Source: CBDESM01 sp965242485 (GTDB taxonomy: Bacteria; Chloroflexota; Dehalococcoidia; Bin125). Taken from it: a stretch of DNA of 64,000 nucleotides. Positions 16,796-25,334 of the stretch are shown piece by piece; within the stretch, counting starts at the first letter, position 1; each line of letters opens with the position of its first letter. The DNA is taken from positions 2,108,001-2,172,000 of the forward strand of contig CBDESM010000003.1 of NCBI GenBank assembly GCA_965242485.1. The letters are read 5' to 3'. The notes beneath the pieces were generated by a model. It saw only the letters and a list, made by a program, of their open reading frames with translations, did not search any database and had not been told where the DNA came from. Made by a program: the position numbers and the translations under genes.

Positions 16796-18592
16796 CTAGG
16801 GGAGCAGGGCGCGGTCGGCGACGATTCCGGCGAGGTGGTCGCGGAACTCGGCGACGGGCCGGGCGCCGCCGTCTTCGCCGTTGCGGATGCGGACGGAGAG
16901 GGTGCCGGACTCGACCTCGCGGTCGCCGATGACGAGCAGGTAGGGGATTTTCTCCTTCTGGCCGTTGCGGATTTTGGCCTGCATGCGCTCGTTGCCGTCG
17001 TCGACTTCGATGCGGAGGCCGGCGGCGCGGAGCTCGTCCGCGGCCCGGCGGGCGAACTCGAGGTGGCGGTCGGCGATGGGGATCAGGCGGGCCTGGACGG
17101 GTGCGAGCCAGGCGGGGAAGGCACCGGCGAAGTGCTCGATCAGGATGCCCATGAAGCGTTCGAGCGAGCCGTGGATGGCGCGGTGGATGACGACGGGGGT
17201 GCGACGCTCGCCGTCTTCGGCGACGTAGACGCAGCCGAGACGGGCAGGCTGGATCATGTCGAGCTGGATCGTCGAGAGCTGCCAGTCGCGGCCCATCACG
17301 TCCTTGACGAAGAGATCGGCCTTGGGCCCGTAGAAGGCGGCTTCGCCCGTCTGCTCGACGTAATCGACGCCGGCTTGGTCGAGCGCGGAGCGGAGCGCGT
17401 CGATGGCGGCGGACCAGGCATCGGGGTCGTCGACGTACTTTCCCGATTCGCCGGGCAGGGAGAGTTCATAGCGGAAGTCGGTCATTCCGTAGCCGGAGAG
17501 CATGGTCTGGACCAACTCGAGCACGCGGGCGACTTCGTCGGCGACCTGTTCGGGCGCGATGAAGATGTGGCAGTCGTCCTGGGTGAGCGAGCGGACTCTG
17601 GTGAGGCCGCCGAGCTGGCCCGATTTTTCGAAGCGGTAGAGGGTGGCGTACTCGGCGTAGCGGATCGGGAGTTCACGGTAGGAGTGGAGGCCGGCGTTGT
17701 AGAGGGTCATGTGGACGGGGCAGTTCATCGGCTTGAGGAAGTAGGCCTCGTCGCCGTCCTGCATCGGGGGGAACATCACGTCGGCGTAGTTTTCGAGGTG
17801 GCCGGAGCGCTGGAAGAGGCGCGAGCGGGCGATGTGGCCGGTCCAGACTTCGGAGTAGCCGCGCGCGTCTTGGAGTTCGCGGATGTAGCGCTCCATCTCG
17901 GAGCGGATGATCGCGCCCTTGGGGAGGAGCAGCGGGACGCCGGCGCCGATGTCTTCGGAGAAGGTGAAGAGCTGGAGCTCGCGGCCGAGGCGGCGGTGGT
18001 CCCGCTGCTCGGCCTCGGCGAGGCGCTCGAAGTGGGCGTCGAGCTCTTCCCGCGTGGCGAAGAGCGCGCCGTAGACGCGCTGCAATTGGGGGCGCGTTTC
18101 GTCGCCGCGCCAGTATGCACCGGCGACGTTGGTGAGTTTGAAGGGGCCGATCTGGCGGGTGGCGGCGACGTGGCCGCCGCGGCAGAGGTCGGTGAACTCG
18201 GCGTGGGTGCAGAGGCCGAGTTCTTCGCCGTCGGGGGCGAACTCGTCGATCAGTTCGAGCTTGAAGGGCTGGTCGGCGAAGCGTTGCCGGACTTCGGAGG
18301 CGGGCGCGGTCTCCCAGATGAAGCGGTGGTTGCGCTTGATCTCCTTGCGCATGCGGCGCTCGATTTCCTTGAGGTCGTCGGGCGTGAGGGTGCGCGGGAG
18401 GTCGAAGTCGTAGTAGAAGCCGGTATCGATCGGGGGGCCGATGGCGATTTTGGCGTCGGGGAAGATCTGGAGGACGACTTGGGCGAGGACGTGGGCGGCG
18501 GAATGGCGCATGCGGCGGAGCCATTCGCCGGCGTCGACATCGGCTGGTCCGGCGATCGCGTCGAGCGGCGGCGCGTCTGGTTCTGGGGGCAT
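16796..18592 (-). CDS. thrS: Threonyl-tRNA synthetase lacking the N-terminal TGS domain
   Basis: This is a class II synthetase charging tRNA-Thr. The product (598 residues from the ATG at 18592) starts almost at once in the N2 editing domain, MRHSAAHVLAQ, with the second editing motif around LCRGGHV. Catalytic motif 2 includes the YRFEKSGQLGGLTRVRS loop, and the zinc ligands fit MNCPVH and later histidines. The C-terminal anticodon domain ends with GEDGGARPVAEF. The usual 60-residue TGS domain is absent. The reading frame continues upstream through tRNA-Val, which rules out a longer start. No clear ribosome-binding site precedes the ATG. The tRNA ends 36 bases upstream. Confidence 0.94.
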   Translation of the reverse strand: MPPEPDAPPLDAIAGPADVDAGEWLRRMRHSAAHVLAQVVLQIFPDAKIAIGPPIDTGFYYDFDLPRTLTPDDLKEIERRMRKEIKRNHRFIWETAPASEVRQRFADQPFKLELIDEFAPDGEELGLCTHAEFTDLCRGGHVAATRQIGPFKLTNVAGAYWRGDETRPQLQRVYGALFATREELDAHFERLAEAEQRDHRRLGRELQLFTFSEDIGAGVPLLLPKGAIIRSEMERYIRELQDARGYSEVWTGHIARSRLFQRSGHLENYADVMFPPMQDGDEAYFLKPMNCPVHMTLYNAGLHSYRELPIRYAEYATLYRFEKSGQLGGLTRVRSLTQDDCHIFIAPEQVADEVARVLELVQTMLSGYGMTDFRYELSLPGESGKYVDDPDAWSAAIDALRSALDQAGVDYVEQTGEAAFYGPKADLFVKDVMGRDWQLSTIQLDMIQPARLGCVYVAEDGERRTPVVIHRAIHGSLERFMGILIEHFAGAFPAWLAPVQARLIPIADRHLEFARRAADELRAAGLRIEVDDGNERMQAKIRNGQKEKIPYLLVIGDREVESGTLSVRIRNGEDGGARPVAEFRDHLAGIVADRALLP

Positions 18593-18628
18593 GCGCGGGG
18601 GATTCGGCCGGGTGCAGTGGTGCGGATC

Positions 18629-18705
18629 TGGTGGGCGATACTGGACTTGAACCAGTGACCTCTGCGATGTCAACGCAGCGCTCTAGCCGACTGAGCTAAC
18701 CGCCC
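18629..18705 (-). tRNA. tRNA-Val (anticodon GAC)
   Basis: The minus strand folds as a complete tRNA. The seven-base acceptor stem GGGCGGT (18705-18699) pairs with ATCGCCC (18639-18633), with one G-U pair. The anticodon stem CTGCG/CGCAG encloses loop TTGACAT, giving anticodon GAC. The T-arm contains GTTCAAGTC, and the 3' CCA is encoded. It lies 36 bases upstream of thrS on the same strand, and they may share a transcript. A TACGAT -10-like hexamer on the minus strand (18724-18719) sits about 13 bases before the 5' end. Confidence 0.95.
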
Positions 18706-18945
18706 CGGAGCGGGGCTGATCGTATCACAGCGCGGGGCGCGGCAGCGGGCGCGGCGCGGGAGGCGCGGACGGAACCGTGCGGTTCGCGCGTTGACGCGCG
18801 CGCGGGGTTTGGCTTAGCGTTCCGCGCACACGGGCGGGCCGCGGGCGATCCGCGGAGCCCGCGTCGGAACGATGCGGAGCGAGGCGTGGGACGAGGGGGC
18901 GTCTGCGGCGGCCGGGTGCGTGTAGACTGTGGGTTCCGCGTGGGC

Positions 18946-19021
<76 letters not shown>

Positions 19022-19065
19022 GCATCCTCCAAGTCCGGTCGCGGGCGGCGCGGGCCGTCCGCCGG

Positions 19066-19150
19066 GGGGAAGTGTCGGAACTGGCAGACGAGCATGACTT
19101 AGAATCATGTGCCGCAAGGCGTAGGAGTTCGAGTCTCCTCTTCCCCACCA
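19066..19150 (+). tRNA. tRNA-Leu (anticodon TAG)
   Basis: This is a class II tRNA with a long variable arm. The acceptor GGGGAAG (19066-19072) pairs with CTTCCCC (19140-19146). The anticodon stem CATGA/TCATG encloses loop CTTAGAA, giving anticodon TAG. The variable arm TGCCGCAAGGCGT forms its own hairpin, the T-arm contains GTTCGAGTC, and CCA is encoded. It lies just upstream of the peptide-ABC ATPase genes on the same strand. Confidence 0.94.
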
Positions 19151-19263
19151 GCCATCGTCGCGGGCGCGGAGGCGCCCGGATCGGGCCGGGAGCCGTTAGA
19201 TTGCGCGGAACCGCCGGGCAGCCGGCGCGAGCGAGTTGATTGCGAAGGAACAGGAGCCGACGC

Positions 19264-20307
19264 ATGGACGACCCGCTGCTGAGCGTCAAGGAACTCTCGA
19301 CCCACTTCTTCACGTCGGAGGGGGTCGTGAAGGCGGTGAACGAGGTCTCGTACGAGTTGGAGCGGGGCCAGACGCTCGGCTTGGTGGGCGAGTCGGGTTC
19401 GGGCAAGAGCGTTTCGGCGCTCTCGCTGCTGCGCCTGATCCCCAATCCGCCGGGCAAGATCGTCGAGGGCGAGGTGATGTTCGACGGCGAGGACCTGCTC
19501 GACGTCGACGACTCGCGGATGCGGGAGATCCGCGGCAACGACATCGCGATGGTGTTCCAGGAGCCGATGACGTCGCTGAACCCGGTGCTGACGATCGGGC
19601 GGCAGCTGACGGAGGCGATCGAGCTGCACTTGGGCCTGAACCGCACCGACGCGAACGCGCGAGCGGTGGAGCTGCTCAACATGGTCGGGATTCCGGCCGC
19701 GGAGCAGCGGCTGTTCGATTACCCGCACCAGTTCTCGGGCGGGATGCGGCAGCGCGTGATGATCGCGATGGCGCTGTCGTGCGACCCGAAGCTGCTGCTG
19801 GCCGACGAGCCGACGACGGCGCTGGACGTGACGATTCAGGCGCAGGTGCTGGAAGTGATGGCGCGGCTGAGCCGCGAGCTGGGCACCTCGGTGATCGTGA
19901 TCACGCACAACTTGGGCGTGGTCGCCCGCTACGCCGACCGGGTGAACGTGATGTACGGCGGGCGGATCGTGGAGAGCGGGGTGGCGGGGGAGATCTACGC
20001 GCATCCCAAGCACGCCTACACGCTGGGGCTGCTCGAATCGGTGCCGCGGCTGGACGCGCGGACGGGCCGGCTGATCCCGATCGAGGGGACGCCGCCGGAC
20101 CTGACCAACCTGCCGCCGGGCTGCGCGTTCGCGCCGCGCTGCCGCTTCGCGACCGATCAGTGCCGCGAGGAGCGGCCGGATCTGATCGAGTTCGCGCCGG
20201 GCCACTTGGTCGCGTGCTGGAACTCCGACGCCGTCGCCGACGAAGCCGAAAGCATCCTCGCGACCGCGCACACGGCCGAGACCGAAGAGGAGATGGCCAA
20301 TGCCTGA
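19264..20307 (+). CDS. Peptide/nickel-type ABC transporter ATPase (DppD/OppD family)
   Basis: This is a cytoplasmic ATPase subunit of an oligopeptide-class importer, 347 residues. Walker A is GESGSGKS, the Q-loop lies in MVFQEPMTSLNP, the ABC signature is FSGGMRQR, and Walker B is LLLADEPTTALD. The C-terminal oligopeptide-transporter extension carries the Cys-rich pattern PPGCAFAPRCRFATDQC that in relatives binds an iron-sulfur cluster. ATG at 19264 has an AGGAG site seven bases upstream. It overlaps the next ATPase by eight bases. No permease or binding-protein gene is adjacent. Confidence 0.94.
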   Translation: MDDPLLSVKELSTHFFTSEGVVKAVNEVSYELERGQTLGLVGESGSGKSVSALSLLRLIPNPPGKIVEGEVMFDGEDLLDVDDSRMREIRGNDIAMVFQEPMTSLNPVLTIGRQLTEAIELHLGLNRTDANARAVELLNMVGIPAAEQRLFDYPHQFSGGMRQRVMIAMALSCDPKLLLADEPTTALDVTIQAQVLEVMARLSRELGTSVIVITHNLGVVARYADRVNVMYGGRIVESGVAGEIYAHPKHAYTLGLLESVPRLDARTGRLIPIEGTPPDLTNLPPGCAFAPRCRFATDQCREERPDLIEFAPGHLVACWNSDAVADEAESILATAHTAETEEEMANA

Positions 20308-21568
20308 CGAGGACCAGACCACCGTTGAAGAGAAGGCCGAGGAGGTTCCCGCGGCAGCGGCCGATGCGCCGTCCGATTCTTCGGAGGCCGCCGCCGGCAC
20401 GATGACGCCGGAGGAGATGCGCGCGGCCGCGCAGGCCAGCGTGTCGCGCTCCGCGATCGCCGTGCAGGGCGCGGAGGAAGGCTCGGGGCGCACGGAGCCG
20501 CACGAGAACGTGCTGCTCGAGGTGCAGGACCTGAAGATGTACTTCCCCGTGACCGCGGGGCTGCTGCTGAAGCGCAAGGTGGCGGACATCAAGGCGGTCG
20601 ACGGGATCTCGTTCCAAGTCCGCGAGGGCGAGACGCTGGGGCTGGTCGGCGAGTCGGGCTGCGGCAAGTCGACGACGGGCCGGGCGATCCTGCAGCTGTA
20701 CCGGCCGACGGCCGGGCAGGTGCTGATGTCGCAGCCGCAGTTCACGAGCCACATCGGCTCCACGGCCGACGACGAGCCTTCGAACGGCGCGGCGCCCGTG
20801 GCGGGCGGCGTCGCCGGGGCCGACGACTCGGTGGACCTGACGACGCTGTCGGGCAGGAACCTGCGCTCGTACCGCCGCCAGATGCAGATGATCTTCCAAG
20901 ACCCGTACGCGTCGCTGAATCCGCGCATGAGCGTCGGCAGCATCGTGGCCGAGCCAATGGTGATCCACGGCCTGCAGAAGGGCCGGCGCAAGGAGCGCGT
21001 GCGCGAGCTGCTGGAGACGGTGGGGCTGAACCCGTACTTCGCCAGCCGCTACCCGCACGAGTTCTCGGGCGGGCAGCGGCAGCGGATCGGGATCGCGCGC
21101 GCGCTCGCGGTGGAGCCGGCCTTCATCGTCTGCGACGAGCCGGTCTCGGCGCTGGACGTGTCGATTCAGGCGCAGATCATCAACCTGCTGGAGGACTTGC
21201 AGGCGAACTTCGGGCTGACCTACCTGTTCATCGCGCACGACCTTTCGGTGGTGCGGCACATCAGCCACCGGATCGCGGTGATGTACCTGGGCAAGATCGT
21301 GGAGCTGGCCGAATCGGACGAGCTCTACGAGAACCCGCTGCACCCGTACACGCAGGCGCTGATCTCGGCGGTGCCGATTCCCGACCCGGCGATTGAGCGG
21401 GGCCGGCAACGGCTGATCCTGACCGGCGACGTGCCGAACCCGATCGCGCCGCCGCCGGGCTGCAATTTCCACACCCGCTGCCCGATCGCGGTGGACATCT
21501 GCCGGCAAGAGGACCCGGAGTGGCGCGAGATCACCGAGGGCCATCACGTCCGCTGCCACCGCGTCTAG
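20300..21568 (+). CDS. Peptide-type ABC transporter ATPase (DppF/OppF family) with N-terminal extension and internal insert
   Basis: This is the partner ATPase of the preceding gene, 422 residues. Walker A is GESGCGKS, the Q-loop is in MIFQDPYASLNP, the signature is FSGGQRQR, Walker B is FIVCDEPVSALD, and the C-terminal PPGCNFHTRCPIAVDIC motif is present. Two features are unusual. The first 70 or so residues are an acidic Ala/Glu-rich tail with no ABC homology. About 45 residues rich in Gly, Ala and Asp are inserted between Walker A and the Q-loop (around TSHIGSTADDEPSNGAA). The first extends the protein and the second would sit on the surface of the RecA-like lobe. Confidence 0.93.
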   Translation: MPDEDQTTVEEKAEEVPAAAADAPSDSSEAAAGTMTPEEMRAAAQASVSRSAIAVQGAEEGSGRTEPHENVLLEVQDLKMYFPVTAGLLLKRKVADIKAVDGISFQVREGETLGLVGESGCGKSTTGRAILQLYRPTAGQVLMSQPQFTSHIGSTADDEPSNGAAPVAGGVAGADDSVDLTTLSGRNLRSYRRQMQMIFQDPYASLNPRMSVGSIVAEPMVIHGLQKGRRKERVRELLETVGLNPYFASRYPHEFSGGQRQRIGIARALAVEPAFIVCDEPVSALDVSIQAQIINLLEDLQANFGLTYLFIAHDLSVVRHISHRIAVMYLGKIVELAESDELYENPLHPYTQALISAVPIPDPAIERGRQRLILTGDVPNPIAPPPGCNFHTRCPIAVDICRQEDPEWREITEGHHVRCHRV

Positions 21569-21623
21569 GCCGCGCGGCCCGCTGAAGATGCCCGGCGCCG
21601 TTCGGACGCCGGATCTGCGGTGA

Positions 21624-21629
21624 TACGAT
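21624..21629 (+). promoter_or_regulatory. -10-like hexamer, probable leaderless promoter of lepA
   Basis: TACGAT, preceded by TGA as in an extended -10, ends eight bases before the lepA ATG at 21638. No Shine-Dalgarno lies in between. A transcript starting at the usual distance would begin at or next to the ATG. Confidence 0.5.
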
Positions 21630-21637
21630 CCGCGGGC

Positions 21638-23488
21638 ATGGATCCTGCATCGCTGCGCAACTTCTGCATCGTCGCGCACATCGACCACGGCAAGTCGACG
21701 CTGTCCGACCGCCTCTTGGAGGCGACGGGGACGGTCGACCCGCGGGAGATGTCGGACCAGCTGCTGGATTCGATGGCGCTGGAGCGGGAGAAGGGGATCA
21801 CGATCAAGGCGCGGGCGGTGCGGATGGCGTACCGCTCGGCCGCCGGCGCGGACTACCGCTTCCATCTGATCGATACGCCGGGACACGTTGATTTTTCCTA
21901 CGAGGTGTCGCGCAGCCTGGCGGCGGCGGAGGGCGCGCTGCTGGTGGTCGACGCGGCCGAGGGCATTCAAGCGCAGACCTTGGCGAACGTGTATCTGGCG
22001 CTGGAGCAGGATCTGACGCTGATTCCGGTGGTGAACAAGATCGATCTGCCGGTGGCGCGGCCCGAGGCGGTGGCGTCAGAGCTGGTCGATCTGATCGGGT
22101 TCGACCGCGACGAAATCTTGTACGTGTCGGCGAAGACGGGGCAGGGGATCGAGGGGCTGCTGGAGGCGATCGTGGAGCGGATTCCGCCGCCGCAGGGACA
22201 GGTGGAAGACCCGCTCCGCGCGCTGGTGTTCGACTCGGAATACGACTCGTACAAGGGCGTGATCGCGCACGTGCGGGTGGTGGACGGCGAGGCGCGGGGG
22301 CGGGCGCAGATGCGGCTCGGCGCGACGGAGCGCCGATTCGAGGCGATGGAGGTGGGGAGCTTCTCGCCCGATCTGACGCCGATGGAACAGCTGTCGGCCG
22401 GGGACGTGGGCTACGTGGCGACGGGGCTCAAGGAGGTCGACGACGTGCGGGTGGGGGACACGGTGACGGCGGTGATGCGGGAGCCGCCGGAGCAGCTGCC
22501 GGGGTACCGCGAACCCAAGGCGATGGTGTTCGCCGGGCTGTATCCGGCCAGCGCGGGCGATTTTTCCGAGCTTTCGGACGCGCTGGACAAGCTGCGGCTG
22601 TCGGACTCTTCGATCTTGTACCAGGCCGAGTCCTCGGCGGCGCTGGGCTTCGGCTACCGGATGGGCTTCTTGGGGCTGCTGCACATGGAGATCGTGCAGG
22701 AGCGGCTGGAGCGGGAGTACGGGCTGGACCTCGTGTTCACCGCGCCGTCGGTCGAGTACGAGGTGGAGACGAAGGACGGGGAGGTGCGTCGGCTGGAGAA
22801 TCCGTCGGAGATGCCGGCGCGGACGCAGATCGAGGAGGTGCGGGAGCCGTGGGTGCGGATCAGCGTGATCGCGCCGCAGCCGCATGTGGGCGCGGTGATG
22901 GAGACGGTGACGGCGCGGCGTGGCGAGTTCGAGCGGATGGAGTACTTGCAGCGCGGGGGCGCGCAGCAGAACGGCGACGACGGCCGGCTCAACCCGGACC
23001 AGATCCGGGTGCTGCTCGAGTACTCGATCCCGCTGGCCGAGATCTTGACCGATTTCTACGACGAGCTGAAGTCGCGGACGCACGGGTACGCGAGCCTGGA
23101 CTACACGCTGACGGGATACCGGGCGGCGAAGCTGGTGAAGCTGGACTTGCTGATCAACCAGGAGCCGGTGGATGCGCTGTCGGCGATCGTGCATGCCGAT
23201 TCTGCGGCGCAGAAGGGCCGGGAGTTGGCGGAGCGGCTGCGGGCGCTGATTCCGCGGCAGTTGTTCGACGTGCCGATTCAAGCGGCCGTGGGCGGGCGGA
23301 TCGTGGCGCGGGAGACGGTGCGGGCGATGCGGAAGAACGTGACGGCGAAGTGCTACGGCGGGGATATCACGCGCAAGCGCAAGCTGCTGGCGAAGCAGGC
23401 GGAGGGGAAGAAGCGGCTGAAGCGGGTGGGCAGCGTGGAGATTCCGCAGGAGGCGTTCATGGCCGTCCTGCAGATCGGCAAGGACTGA
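21638..23488 (+). CDS. lepA: Elongation factor 4 (LepA), translational GTPase
   Basis: LepA is a ribosome-binding GTPase that affects initiation and can back-translocate stalled ribosomes. The G1 motif is AHIDHGKS, the switch region contains EREKGITIK, G3 is DTPGHVDF and G4 is NKID. The EF-G-like domains II, III and V follow, and the LepA-specific C-terminal domain contains KNVTAKCYGGDITRKRKLL. The 616-residue length is typical. I prefer ATG at 21638 over the in-frame GTG at 21620; the longer start adds six residues not seen in the family. It has no Shine-Dalgarno and is probably leaderless. It converges on the next gene, six bases from its end. Confidence 0.96.
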   Translation: MDPASLRNFCIVAHIDHGKSTLSDRLLEATGTVDPREMSDQLLDSMALEREKGITIKARAVRMAYRSAAGADYRFHLIDTPGHVDFSYEVSRSLAAAEGALLVVDAAEGIQAQTLANVYLALEQDLTLIPVVNKIDLPVARPEAVASELVDLIGFDRDEILYVSAKTGQGIEGLLEAIVERIPPPQGQVEDPLRALVFDSEYDSYKGVIAHVRVVDGEARGRAQMRLGATERRFEAMEVGSFSPDLTPMEQLSAGDVGYVATGLKEVDDVRVGDTVTAVMREPPEQLPGYREPKAMVFAGLYPASAGDFSELSDALDKLRLSDSSILYQAESSAALGFGYRMGFLGLLHMEIVQERLEREYGLDLVFTAPSVEYEVETKDGEVRRLENPSEMPARTQIEEVREPWVRISVIAPQPHVGAVMETVTARRGEFERMEYLQRGGAQQNGDDGRLNPDQIRVLLEYSIPLAEILTDFYDELKSRTHGYASLDYTLTGYRAAKLVKLDLLINQEPVDALSAIVHADSAAQKGRELAERLRALIPRQLFDVPIQAAVGGRIVARETVRAMRKNVTAKCYGGDITRKRKLLAKQAEGKKRLKRVGSVEIPQEAFMAVLQIGKD

Positions 23489-23494
23489 GCCGGC

Positions 23495-24913
23495 TCAGGT
23501 CGCAGGGGCGGCTTCCGCTTCGGGCTCGGCTTCGGCAGTCGCGCCGTTGGCGGAAGGGGCGGCCGTTTCGATCTCCGCTTCGGCGCCGTCTTCTTCGGGG
23601 GAGACTTCGAGGATGCCGCGGGTTTCGCGGATGCCGTCGCGCAGCTCGGCGAGGCCGTCGAAGTCGGGGTCTTCCAGGGCGTAGGTGATGAGTTCGAAGA
23701 AGGCGTCGGCCGGGATCAGGGCGTAGCCGAAGGTCTCGCAGGCGTTGACGAGGGGCGAGGCGAAGTGGTTACGGCGCAGGCGCGGGTCGGTGAGCCGCTT
23801 GCCGCTGGCCACGATCAGGCCGCCGGGGCGGACGCCGTGCTTGAGGAAGTGCTCCTCGATGCGGCGCTGGAGTTCGAGGTAGGCGCGCTCGGAGACGATG
23901 CCGTCGGTGGCGACGGTCTCGACGAGGACGACATGCTCGCGGTCGCGGAGTTCGACGGGCGCATCGGGGCGGCTGACGACGTTGTAGCCGAGGGTGCGGA
24001 AGCCGTCGATGATCGCGGCATCGAAGCCGGCGCGGTCGCCGCGCCAGAGGATTGTTTGGGAGCGGGAGGCGTCGGCGAGGAGCGCGTCGGCTTCGGCGGC
24101 GGCGCGGCGCGCGTCGGCGAGGGTTTCGGCGGCCTTGTCGGCGGCGCGGCGGGCGTCGGCGATCTCGTCGGTGTCGTAACGGGCGACCCAGTTGGGCGGG
24201 TCGCCGCCGCCTTCGCCGTCGTGGAGGCGCTGGAGCAGTTCGAGCATCGCGTTGGTGAAGGTTTGGCGCGTGCCCGCGGTCAGGCCGTCGACGGTCGGCA
24301 GGAGCAGGATACGTCCGTTGGCGACGGGGAGTTCGGCGGCCACGGCCGCGCCGCCGTCGCTGCGGGCGAGGACCTCGAGGCCGGGCGGCATGCCGGGCGC
24401 GGCGGGATCGAAGACGGCGCGGTAGCGGAGGCGGGCCGCGACGGCGTCCAGATAGCCGGCGAGGGGGTGCCTGTCGCCGACGGGGGCGATGCCGCGGCCG
24501 TCGGCGGGGCGGAGGCGGGGCCAGCGGAACGGTGGTTCGTCGCCCGGGGGAGCCGGGAGCAGCGAGTAGCGCTCGAAGCCGGGCAGGCCGGCGACCGAGG
24601 GATGGGCGATGTTCTGGTAGGCGAGGACGACGATGACGCCGCCGCGCTCGACGAGTCCGCGGAGCTCGTAGCGGCGCTGTTCGAGCAGTTCGGCGAGGCC
24701 GTAGGCGCTCGATGTGGTGCCGGCGTTGCGGATCGGGCGCCCGTCGGAAGCCTTGTAGTCGGGCGATCCCGCGGCGATGGCTTCGACCTGATCGGAGAGG
24801 GCCTGCATGTCGATCACGCAGGCGTCGTAGTCGAAGATCGAGGGCGCGTTGGCGATGCCGTGGTTGTCGACGTCGCGGTGCGGGAGCGGGCAGCCGATGG
24901 TGAGGATGCGCAC
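23495..24913 (-). CDS. Uncharacterised protein; GATase-like N-terminus and degenerate restriction-nuclease-like C-terminus
   Basis: The 472-residue product starts at a GTG with a GGAG site. The first 200 residues (VRILTIGCPLPH, DYDACVIDM, GGVIVVLAY) look like an alpha/beta fold used by glutamine-amidotransferase-like trimming domains. A helical Ala/Asp/Arg coiled-coil follows at about 275-320. The next segment has the order of a PD-(D/E)xK nuclease domain: a helix plus LGYNVV, then LRD, VVLVETVA, and GGLIVASGKRLTDPRLR. The second catalytic motif reads E-T-V rather than E-x-K, so catalysis is doubtful. An acidic Ala/Glu tail closes the protein. Function unknown. It lies between lepA and the SRP RNA. 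Confidence 0.75.
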   Translation of the reverse strand: MRILTIGCPLPHRDVDNHGIANAPSIFDYDACVIDMQALSDQVEAIAAGSPDYKASDGRPIRNAGTTSSAYGLAELLEQRRYELRGLVERGGVIVVLAYQNIAHPSVAGLPGFERYSLLPAPPGDEPPFRWPRLRPADGRGIAPVGDRHPLAGYLDAVAARLRYRAVFDPAAPGMPPGLEVLARSDGGAAVAAELPVANGRILLLPTVDGLTAGTRQTFTNAMLELLQRLHDGEGGGDPPNWVARYDTDEIADARRAADKAAETLADARRAAAEADALLADASRSQTILWRGDRAGFDAAIIDGFRTLGYNVVSRPDAPVELRDREHVVLVETVATDGIVSERAYLELQRRIEEHFLKHGVRPGGLIVASGKRLTDPRLRRNHFASPLVNACETFGYALIPADAFFELITYALEDPDFDGLAELRDGIRETRGILEVSPEEDGAEAEIETAAPSANGATAEAEPEAEAAPAT

Positions 24914-24997
24914 GTGGCGGCTCCGGGCTGGCGGGGATGTGGCAGCGAGTGTATCGCGGGTCGGCGCGGGGGCCGGCCGGGATCTTGGCGAAATGCG

Positions 24998-25025
24998 TTG
25001 ACGGGCACGGGGCGCTCGCCATAAT
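24998..25025 (+). promoter_or_regulatory. Sigma-70-type promoter of the SRP RNA
   Basis: TTGACG (24998-25003), a 16-base spacer and CATAAT (25020-25025) match the consensus hexamers at five of six positions each. The RNA start inferred from its terminal helix (25034) lies eight bases after the -10. This is the clearest promoter in the window and a guide to the local consensus. Confidence 0.8.
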
Positions 25026-25033
25026 CTGGGGAT

Positions 25034-25300
25034 GGCCGTGCTAGGCGGGGAGCTAGCGGTGCCCTGAACCCGCAATCCGCTTCAGCGGGGTACAGATCCT
25101 TCCCGAGGGCGGCGTCATGATTCCTACCGGCGTTAAGCAGCGATGAAGTCCGGGTCCCGCGCGGCGAGCCACCGTGAACCCCGTCAGGTCCGAGAGGAAG
25201 CAGCGGTAAGCGGGACGGTTCGGGTGACGCGGGAGCGCCTGGGCGGAGCCGGCTGGCGACGGCAAGCTCGTGGGGTCGTTCGACGGCGGGTGCACGGTCG
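25034..25300 (+). ncRNA. ffs: Signal recognition particle RNA, large (Alu-domain) type
   Basis: This is the RNA scaffold of SRP, which pairs with Ffh and FtsY to target membrane proteins. The 5' end shows the Alu-domain signature GCCGTGCTAGGCGGGGAGCT, then a second small hairpin around CAATCCGCTTCAGCGGGG. The conserved Ffh-binding apex is present at about 25171-25211, with GTGAACCCCGTCAGGTC and GAGGAAGCAGCGGTAAG. The 5' GGCCGTGC (25034-25041) can pair with GCACGGTC (25292-25299), forming helix 1 and setting both ends, a length of about 267 bases as in Bacillus scRNA. The exact 3' end is uncertain by a few bases. Confidence 0.93.
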
Positions 25301-25334
25301 TACATAAATCTGCGAACGCGGTGTTCGGCGCGCG

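Noticed and set aside
18593..18673. Upstream extension of thrS beginning within the tRNA-Val region
   Set aside because: The extra 27 codons run into the tRNA gene and show no TGS-domain similarity; ATG at 18592 is the last usable start before the conserved editing domain.
18791..18820. TTGACG with TAGCGT as a promoter for tRNA-Lys
   Set aside because: The -35 is good but the -10 matches at only three positions, and the resulting transcript would start about 120 bases before the tRNA. A nearer -10-like TAGACT is more likely.
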